A stretch of 64,000 nucleotides of DNA, from NCBI GenBank assembly GCA_015143295.1, contig CM026557.1:24833760-24897759 (forward strand). Reading direction: 5' to 3'. The stretch comes from Tetracentron sinense (lineage: Eukaryota; Streptophyta; Magnoliopsida; Trochodendrales; Trochodendraceae). Below, piece after piece: positions 32,801 through 43,281 of the stretch. Every line of letters starts with the position of its first letter. The stretch's first letter is position 1. The notes beneath the pieces are model-generated. The model worked only from the letters and a program-made list of their open reading frames with translations. It was not told the DNA's origin and searched no databases. A program made the translations under genes and the position numbers.

Positions 32801-35800
32801 TCTTGTGTCTGGTGTAAACTGGTAATTCTTTCTAAGTAGTAGTGCTGCCCCTAAACAAAAAAATGGAAAGGAACATCGATGACCGGTTAAGGAAGAGAAA
32901 CTAAAGAATAATGCCTCTCTGGGGGACGAGGAAAGAAGGATCTAGACTCATAGAAAATGACATCCATGGTAATAAACTATTTGCATGACACCGAGTCAAA
33001 ATATGTGTATCCCTTTTAAGTGGAAGAATACCCTAAGGGAATAATCTAAATGGATTTGGGTCCATTTTAGTCCTATTTGGGCCCAAGACATGAATAAAAC
33101 ACATACAACCAAAGACTTGAGGATGAATAATGAAGAGGGACTGATTTGGCAAAGAATGTTATGTGGAGATTTCAACTTCAGCACTCGGGACAACACATGC
33201 TTAATAAGATAGACCGCTATAAGAACTGCTTATGACCAGAACTTCTACGACACATTCATTCCTTTGTGGAAGCTTGGAGTAACTTCAATTAGGTGACTAT
33301 TTTTTCTCTCGGCCACCCTGTTTTGCTATGGAGTATATGGAAATATACTCTAATGTATCACACCATAATTTTTCAGGTAATTTTGCAGTTCACCTTCAAA
33401 GTATTCTCTAGTATTGTTAGATTGGAAGACCTTTATTTATTTTTCAAACTGAGTTAGTATCATCTTGGGAAACATTTTGGAGCTTCATCACAAGTCTTCA
33501 TGAAGTATAATAGCCAAGTACAACGAGAGAAGTCATCCACAAAGGTAGTAAAATACAGATAACCAGTCTTAGAAATTGTGGGAGCAAGTCCCCAGACATC
33601 AAAATGAACAAGTTGCAATGGAAATGAATTTATTCATACATGAAGAAAAGTAGTTTTATAATGCTTGGACAACTCAAACACTTCACATTGTAGACAATGA
33701 TATGATATACTAAAAAAAAAGACCTATGTGATTGTTCCACAATCGAATTTAGGCATATTTATTACTCCTAATGAGACTACTACTAGAATCGAATACTGAA
33801 GGAGAACCAACAACATTCAGGAGGCAGAAACCATCTGTAACGAGCCGGATTTTTAGAATAAAATCTTGAGGCCAGGATGACCGGTAATTAAGTATAATTA
33901 ATTAAAGATTAATATTAATGAATATTAGGGTGTCACTTTCCCTAATCGAAATCCGTAAAACCTCGGGAAAGTGTTTGGGTATAACCACGACATCTGGTTA
34001 TCGGATTCAGTGTCCGATAATTACCGGTAAAACCCAGTGTTTTTCCCTGAAAATCTCACACTGTGTATCGGAATGCATTTCTGTACGAGTACATGTTGTG
34101 TCGGCTCCGTCATGCATCGATTCGAGAAACTACGGAACGTCGTACGTAAGAAAACTAGGAAGTCCGCGGGTTTCGAAATTCAGTCGACACTCAATATTTA
34201 CCGATTACCCTAATAGAAATCTTCAAAACTCACACACCGCGTGTCGGTTGGCCGTCTGGACGACTGTCTGTCATCTCGGCTTTATTGCAACTCAAACCGC
34301 GACATGATTAGTGTCAAAAATCAGGAAATTTGTAGGTTTTGCAATTTTCTTCTGGACTTCGATTTTACTGTCAAAACTCAACATTTTTCCCCAAGATTCA
34401 CACAACGGGTGTCGAACTGCCCCTTCTATGGTCATCTGTCGTTTTGTCATCATCGCACATCGTTTCATGGAGTTACAGGGAGCCGTACGCGTGAAAAAGT
34501 GGGAAACCGGTCAACTACTCTAGTGTGATGACATCACACATGATGCCATCGATGACATCATACGGGGACAGCTCACCAATGTAGTCAAAATGTAGCCTAG
34601 ACAATGCCTAGGCTACCGCCTCGCCTAGCCAAGACCCTTATCGCCTAGATAATGATCTAGACAGGCACTCATTAATTCTTATATAATATTAACAAATTAA
34701 ATAAATTTTGGTCGCTTAGGCCTCGCCACACCTAGGGAACCACCTATCGCCTAGGTGTCGCCTAGACGCTTTGACTACATTGTACCTCACATGGTGATCA
34801 CCCCCCTCTCCCTCCTCTATATAAAGGGCTTCCCCCCCCTCATTTGCTCCTTCACGATCAAAGCACCAAATCCCTGCGTGGGGTTTTTAGAGAGAGAAAG
34901 GGGAAAGAGAAAGTTAGAGAGAGAGAGAGAAAGAAAGAGAAAGAGGAGAAGGTCTACCTTGAAGTTCTTCGACGTTCCGGACACAACCGCGACGTTTGTT
35001 TTGCCATATGAAGCTTCTAAACATGCGTAGGAGGTAAAATATATTTTTCACTTTTCTATTTTTCCTTTTAAAATATGCTTTTTACATGGAATGGTTTGTG
35101 TTATGATGTGTGAATGAAAAGGGGTCGGAGACTCGACATGCGATGTATGGAATGGATGGGGATGTGTGGAAATTGAGCAGAGGGGTGTAGCCCTCAATTT
35201 CGAGTTAGATAGCTCAAAATTTTGGCTCACATGGAATGATTTGTGAAGTGTGTTGGGATGTGTGAAAAATCAAGAGGGGCGTAGCCCTCGATTTCGGGCT
35301 GTAAACAGCTCAAAATTTTGACTCTGTATATTAGGCGATCGATCGCCCAGCACTGGCAATCGATCACAAGTGCGCAGGCTTGGGTGTTTTAACCCTGTTT
35401 GTGTTCGGACCCTCCGGGAAGCCCGGTTTGGTTCTCGGGAAGTGATGTGATGCTACTTTAACGCTTGTAAAGCAATGGAAGGGTCCATTGTCCTGGTTAA
35501 ATTTCTCCTCTGAACGCTCCATGCATTATGTAATCCTACTTTAACGCTTGTAAGGCGATGGTAGGGCCATTAGCCTGGTAAAGTTCCACATCGGAACAAT
35601 CCTTGTGTGATGTGATGTGATGTTATTTGGACATGGTAAGGCGATGGAATGGTCCATTGGCCGGGTAATGTTCCACATTGGAACAGTAAACCTTCGGACT
35701 TGGTCCATAGGCGTGAGACCCAACTGGTTTAATTATTCAAGCAAAAGCAGGATTTTCTACAGTTAGAAAACCTAACCTGTGTTAAACGCTATCCGTGGTC

Positions 35801-38800
35801 CCTCTTTGACTAGGTCTGGAGAGGCGGGTCTGCTAAGAGTCATGGTTCCTCCGTGGCTGATAGTCGGGAGAGTTAGGATGACATTGGGTCGAAAGACCCA
35901 AGGTTGGATTGGGGTCTACGGACCCAGGGATGTATTGAGTTTACGAACTCAATGATGTTACCTTGAGGGGGCATTGACCTATGTCGGCAAGTATACACCC
36001 AACAGAGGCTGTGATGTTACAGGATGGTTTCCTTGAGGGATGATGTTCTACAAGGGCAGGTACATCCCAACAGAAGTTAAATTAAGTGTTGTAATGTTAG
36101 AGGTGTTGTGTCTGACAGGATTTGATGTCATAGGTGTTGTGCCTGACAAGATTTGATGTCAAAGGTGTTTTGCTTGACATGGGTACTGTCAAAGGTGTTT
36201 TGTCTGGCATGGTTATACTATCAGAGGTGTTCCTAGTAGTCAGGTGTTTCCTAATGGTCAAATGTTTCCTATTAGCCAGAGGTATGTCCCTGGCATGTTA
36301 GATGGGTTTCTTTTCCTGATAGGTCGGATGGGTTTCTTGGCTATTAGATGGGTATCCTAGCGATCAGATGTGTATCCTGGTTATCAGATGTGTTGCTTAA
36401 CAAGGGTGTTATGTCAGAGGTATTATGCCTGGTAGAGTGATATGTTAAATGTGTTCCTGATAGCTAGGTGTTTCTTGGTGGTCAGGTGTTTCCTATTAGT
36501 CATAGGTGTGTCCCTGACATGTCAGACGAGTTTCTTTTCCTGGTAGGTCGGATGGGTTTCTTGGTTATCAGATGTGTATCCTTGCGATTTCTTGCCAAAT
36601 GTGGTTGTATGAGCCGATGTTCGCACGATAGGAAAATATAAAGTGATATGTCAAAGGTGTTGTTCGTGGCAGATTGTGATATATCAAAGGTGTTGTTCCT
36701 GGCAGTGGTTTATGTCAGAGGTGTTGTTCCTAGCAGTCATCGAGTGAAGGCCGGGTTATGTGTAGAATATACAAATTTAAGGTTAATTGGGTTAGCATAC
36801 CCAATGATTGGTCATAATAGGGAGAAGTCCCGATTGGTTGATAATTGAGTCTATGGACTCAGGGATAGAGGTTGTACACAGACGAAGGCCCAGTCGATCG
36901 AGTCTGTGGACTCAAGGATAGAGCGTGAGCGGTTATCTGAAATAGTAACCTGGTATTGTGGACAATGGTTGGATGAACTTGACAATGGAAAACACTTGGA
37001 GGTTGGGAACCTCAGATAGGGTGAAATAGCTCTGAGTGACCTCGGGTCACGAATTACGATATTATTATTCTGCATATTATTATAATATGAGAATTGTACG
37101 GTACTACTATCATTATTTATGAATGTTACTATGTGGAAAATAGTCTAGATGGACTTTGGATTTTGTTGGGCTTTATAGCTCACCCCTCCCCCCTCATTTT
37201 ATATCTTCAGATCCTTAACTGGTTGCCGATTGGCAAGGAGCTACGCTTGATAGATTCAGGAAAGTGTACTGGCGTATTAGTGGCGTCAAAAATTTAGACT
37301 ACCGTAGCAAGTGAGGTAACACATTTGCTTATGATGGGTTATTGTGATGAATAGTTGTTATTGCTTATGTAAGCTCATAAGAAAAGTTGAAAATTCTCGT
37401 ATTTTCGCGGGCAATCTTCCGCTTGTGTGGTAATGACAAATGGGCACGCATCTCGTAGCATGATTCCTTAGGCGCGGGTTCGGGGCGTCACACCATCTAC
37501 CTCAAGACCATTTCCAATTGTTCCCCTCGTCGTTAAGTTCTAGAAGATGTAATGGGTAGGAAAAAAGGTTACCCAATTGTTAAGATTTTTAGTAATATGC
37601 TACTAAGGGATAATAAGTTTGTTGATAAATTTGGAACATGAAGAGCAGATGAAAGAGAAATCATTCGAAAGTTTGACATCTCCCTTACCAGAGATAAAAG
37701 AAAAGGGATTTATCAACTAGACAACAATTCTTACCTTATCTCTTCTAGAAGATAAACTATAGCATTGAAAATTGAGAAAAAACTAGTCATATGATCAGAC
37801 ACACCTGAATCAATAATCCAGGTTGGACGGAATGAGGAAGGAATTACAAAATTAGCAGAAGGATCTTCCAACTGGTTTAGAAGCACATGAGACGATCAAT
37901 TTCAGCTATAGAAAAGTTGTCTGAGGCTGATGAGGCATCTCCTGTAGGAGGAGTTGATGAAGAGGTACCTAATAAAGGAGTTATAGTTGGTTCAGTGTGG
38001 CCCAGTAGGAGTATTTATCTACTACCCGAGATAGTTATAGCTCGTCACTCTGCCATGTAGTCTCCTGTGTATGTTGAGTATTCCCACAATTATCACAGTT
38101 CAATTTGTCCTTGTCATCAGAAAGCAGGCATGTTCTTTCAGACGGGGTCTTTTCTCCACTTTTAGCACTAACAGATGTAATAAGGGTTGAATGATCGCTA
38201 GTTGGAGTGTGCATATCCTGGCTTTCCTCACTTTGTACCAACTACCATATAGTAGACTTGGTCCAAAGTTGGAAGCTCATCTCTTCCCAAAATCTGAACC
38301 CTAGTTAACTCAAACTCAGAGCTCAGGCCAGCCAATGATCTCCATGTTCTACTCCACCCGTTGTCGATATCCATCTTTATTAGTGTCACTGTTGAACTTG
38401 ATAATGATTTAACTCTTCCCAGAATTCCTAAAGAGTAAAGCAGCAAGTAGCTAAGCTCTTCTCCCCTTTTCAATGAATAGCAATTTCTTGCCTCAACTGA
38501 TAAGCCCTAGCAATGTTCTGACGTTGTGAATAAGTTCTGGTAACTTTATCACAAATCTCCTTTGTTGTCCAAACGAACAAAAAATCTACTAATGTGTGAT
38601 TGTATGAAATTGAGTAGCCATGACATCACCATACGATTATCTTATTCTCATTTGTCATAACAAATCATCCATCTTAGGTTCCTTCACCCTGCCATTCAAG
38701 TAACCTAGCTTCCATCTTCTACCGATATACATCTTTGCAGATTGAGACCATTCCATAAAATTAGTGCCATCCAAATTTATAGTTTGATATGTACACTAGG

Positions 38801-41800
38801 ATTATCACCATAGTTGCTTGTAATAGGCATCGAACTTGGATTCCCTAATATTCTAGAAATCACTTCAGCTCCCCCTTCAATCAACATTGGTGATGATATC
38901 TTTTAAATATTTGTTGCATGTCCACAGATTCCTTAAATCTCAAATCTATGAGATTTGGAACCCCCAAAATCACAATAACAAAAAAAAAAAAAACAGTACT
39001 AAAGAGGGGATATTCAACTTTAATTCTTCACAGAACTAAAGAGGATATTCAACTTTAATTCGTCACCCCAACTTTAATTCTTCACAGAACTTTCCCAAAC
39101 AAGATTTAGAAATTCTGGAATATTCAAACTCATCAAAAAATAAAAAATTTCTCCTATATAATAGCCCTAAAAAATTACACCAAGCATATTTTCAAAAATT
39201 GAATTTTTTTTCGCGAAACACTTCAGGTGAGAAAAACATCCTCTAAGCCTCATCCAAAAATTCCAGAAACATACTAAAAGAGACCAGATTTACATTCCCT
39301 CTACATTCCCTCTGACATGTTCAATTTTTTCTAGGGGGACTGCGTCCGTATGGCTGTTGATGTTAGCCATACGGCCCTTTTTCCTTTTTTTTGTTGTATT
39401 CCTTTGTTGATCTTGATCAAAAAAGCTCTGATACCAAGTAGATAGAGAAAGCCTAAAGAATAGAGGAAGAAGAGAGAAATTGGAGAGAAAATATTAGGGG
39501 GCTGATCCCCTTTCTATTATTTATATCAGTAATAAAGGAAGCTTACAATAATACCCTTAATGACATGATATAGTGTATTTACTCCCATAATAATAACATA
39601 TCTCAATAAGAGGTGGAGAGGGATAAAAGAGATGTCAAATGAGAAATCCCAATTTGTAGAAAGAATTATGAAACCTAAATCCTAAAATTGAGACTCAGAT
39701 AGTCTAGGATATACTTGATAGGAGTTAGTGGCATTCATACCTGTACGATGCAGCAAAAGAAGTTTCAGGTAAGCTTTATATCGGTATGACATAGGAATGA
39801 AATAGGTAAGACATAGATAATAGATATGATATGGATGCGATATAGGTACGATAATGGTATAATATATACGAAATCGATACGACATAGCTACAATATTGGT
39901 ATGACAGATTTTTAATATGAAATAGGTACAATTTTGGTACAACCTTGATGCTTTTTTAGAGTATATTTATGATATATACATTTTTAGGCAAGTAATATAT
40001 TTATGCTATTGAATTTTAAGTTGCAAATCAATGGACAGCACATGAATTCATAACACAATTGCACGCACATGAATTCATAACACAATTGCACGATATATAG
40101 TTATTGAACAAAATTTAGATACCAAATAACCATATTCATTAAGCAAGCATAAATCTCAAAGACAATTTTCTCATTTGAATCTAAAACTCTTAATATCCTA
40201 GAGGTGTGTTGTGCTCCATAAAATAGTGAGGTGCAACTCTTCATCAAACTCTATGTTCTCTCGGTTCCACATCTTTCTTATCTTAACTAAATATAGGGAG
40301 GGAAAGAGGGTTTTAACTTATAATCCTACGGTAAACCTTTAGATTTTATAACCCTAAAATAAGAGTTTTAATTTTATTCCTGTGAAATAAGTTCCTTAAA
40401 TAATAAACAATTGTGTTTCTTTTTACAAAGAACCGGGTTTCTTTCAAAGAAATTTGACTTTCTTTCTTATATTCAAATGTGTCTTCGAAACAGTCCCTAA
40501 TGCCTAGGAACTAAAAAGGGGTAAACGAAGTTTTTTGGGAACTATGGTCCCGGGAGGTTGGAGGTCTGCAGTTACTGGCTAGCGGCTGTTGTGGTTGGAA
40601 TTCTAAAGAGAGAATCCTATTTATTTATTTTTAAATGAAAAGTCTGGCCTTCTGAGACGTAAGTCTCCAAGTCACTAAATGACTTGGGCTTACTCAGATC
40701 GAGGCATGTCATTCTATAAGCCTAACCAAGTTGCCTGACTTCTTGACTCAAGAAGGTTTATATATGATCCAGTTCTAACTCTGCTGAGCCAAATAGATGT
40801 TTCCCAACCTCTCTGTTAACCAATAACAAATCAGATCTTCTAATATTTCTTCATTTTAGCAGATCTATGTTTTTGGTTATTTATTCATAAACTCAAGGCA
40901 TATTGGGCTGATTTAATATTTTAAGGAGAAAATTACATGTAGTACAACTCTCTCCCAAGGGAACCATCATGAGGAAGGACAGGAGCAGCCACGGGAATCG
41001 GGGAACTTAATGGAACATCTACAGCAACACTAGACTCGTTTGTCCACTTCTCTGCAAGCTTAGCTTGTTTCTCACCAAAATCATTATTGGTTTGTCTTTC
41101 TTTATGGTGAATCTTGGGATCCTGCATACATAAATACAAACAGCCAAACCATGTTACAGAATACAGATAGGATAGTAAGAAAAACACAGCTTAAACTGCA
41201 AATCAAGGATAAGAAAAGAAAAACATGTTGTGGGAAATATGACAGTCAGGACGAAGTATTGCAATAAGTAGCCTCTTGACCACCGAATAATTGAAACATC
41301 AAACAATGGTGCTTGAGGCAAGAATTGACACTGAAACAGTACCAAACACTAGTTCACAATTTAAATGGGTAAGGTAAGTAGGTCATAGGGACTATAATAA
41401 CATTACAAGACTACATATTGTCCTCCATAAGCTTGGAAAAAGTTATAAATATTCCTCATCCTAGGAATAAGTAATTCACAACAAGAATCTGTAGAATAGG
41501 TGAGAGGCATTATATTAAGGTTCTCTTAGAAGGTGCACATAAAATCAAATATGGTTAGTAGTTAAGTCTACCTAATCTATGGCAGGATTTTTTTGCCATA
41601 AATTAGTGCATTTCAGACGGCATCAAGAAAGAGACCAGCCCATGGATAAACTTTTATCATAGACTAACATTAGACACTTGGGTGATCTATACTTCTATTT
41701 AACATCTTGTAACAAGATAATGAGGCGGGCAGGCTTGCTGGCCAGAGGAAACATTTTTTCAATGTTATCCTTGTTGTTCAGGGATCCTCACCCCTTACGC

Positions 41801-43228
41801 ACCTGAATGTATATTCCTTTACGCTTCACTATTTGTCAGAGGAATAGATAAAAAGGAACTTTTTCTCTGGATGTTGATTGGGGAAGCATCATAGGTCAAT
41901 AGATAAAAAAAATCTGAACATGCAGCGAAAGACTATCTTTATGAAAATCTGACCTTAGGGCCTCTTCTACTGGATTTCAGACGCTGATAGATGTGGCCGT
42001 AGTATATAGTTTGTGAAGCAAGAATCACAGTAGTGAATGTATACAACTGCAGACCACCATGGTAGCAAGTTAACTACATAATCCATTTACTAGAAGACAC
42101 TATGTATATAACTAACTAATAATGACAAATAAATAAATATTGTGCTTCAGCAGAAATTCTTACCATTGCCATATAGTATTGTGTTGGAAGCTGCAAAACC
42201 AAGCACCAAAAGTTTAGTCACTTAATGAAAACATATTTATCCAAGAAAATATTCTCCACCTTTGATCAAAAGATCTAGGATACTAACCCAAATATATTCC
42301 ATAACGATGCTAGATCCTAGTCCCATTCATAGTTCTCCAAACTCCGAAGTGTAAGTAGAATTATAAAAAGAGGAGTATGCACTCTTAACACCAATGTTTT
42401 AAATAACAGTTTCGGCAACTGTAATGGTCAGGGCCAAATCCGTGACGGCCTCTAACTGTAACAGACGCCCTTTTTTAAAAAATAAAAAATTCTAAAAAAT
42501 GTAAGGTGGCGTTTGGATTGGATTTTATTAGCCAAAAATCAGTTCTAATAAAATTGATTATGTAGAAATTAATGGTCAAATCATCATATTTTCAAATAAT
42601 AGTGTTTGGAGAATACAAAGTTGCGTCTCCCAACTTCCTATTCTCCAAGCACTATTATTTGAAAAAATGATTATTTGACCATTAATTTCTACATAATCAA
42701 TTTTATTAGAATTGATTTTTGGCTAATAAAATACAATCCAAACGCCCCATAAGATTTTGAAAAAATTAGTTTTGATTGATATATAAACACAATTCAACCA
42801 TTATATGCTTATAAAGACATAGAAATCACTAAGTACTCTCAACTTCCTATTCTCCAAGCACTATTATTTGAAAATATGATGATTTGACCATTAATTTCTA
42901 CATAATCAATTTTATCAGAATTGATTTTTGGCTATTAAAATACAATCCAAACGCCCCATAAGATTTTGAAAATATTAGTTTTGATTGATATATAAACACA
43001 ATTCAATCATTATATGCTTATAAAGACATAGAAATCACTAAGTACCAAGTACAAATAACACTAGCTGTTCATTTCATCCATTTATGTCAAGAGTGAATAT
43101 CAAGATATAAAAGGAGGGAAAAAAAATATAAGTTTAAAAAATCTGAATTAGGTTCCTATCCAAATACTTTGTTAACCATCATAAATAATAGTGTAATTAA
43201 GGTTTAATATTATTATTATTTTTTTAAA

Positions 43229-43281
<53 letters not shown>

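Larger units (their letters stand above)
30215..39610 (-). mobile_element. Degenerate Ty1/copia element (Ale-like) in PQ-loop intron 5, 3' end missing
   Basis: In minus-strand order: probable short 5' LTR (about 39610-39437, starting TATTGAGATATG); PBS TGGTATCAGAGC (39436-39425); gag from about 38887 with LDGTNFMEWSQSAKMY, a SLAGLSSEFELTRVQILGRD block and the zinc knuckle CDNCGNTQHTQET; protease WIIDSGVSDHM near 37840; integrase (QNRVAERKNSH near 33330); RT (LPPGFKLPNSED-like at about 32170); and RNase H (RPDIAYAVSVVSQFMHE at 30560-30500, then EAYIDVDWVRNVDDRRST). Stops and frameshifts are frequent. It stops in RNase H at about 30215 with no 3' LTR. Two other elements are nested in it. Confidence 0.85.

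Noticed and set aside
34755..35030. 91-codon plus frame with an Arg/Glu/Lys-rich tract
   Set aside because: It arises from a GA-rich leader downstream of the LTR TATA box in a solo LTR, and no domain is visible.
39682..39942. 86-codon minus frame rich in Tyr and Ile
   Set aside because: Generated by degenerate GATA/GGTA repeats in an intron.
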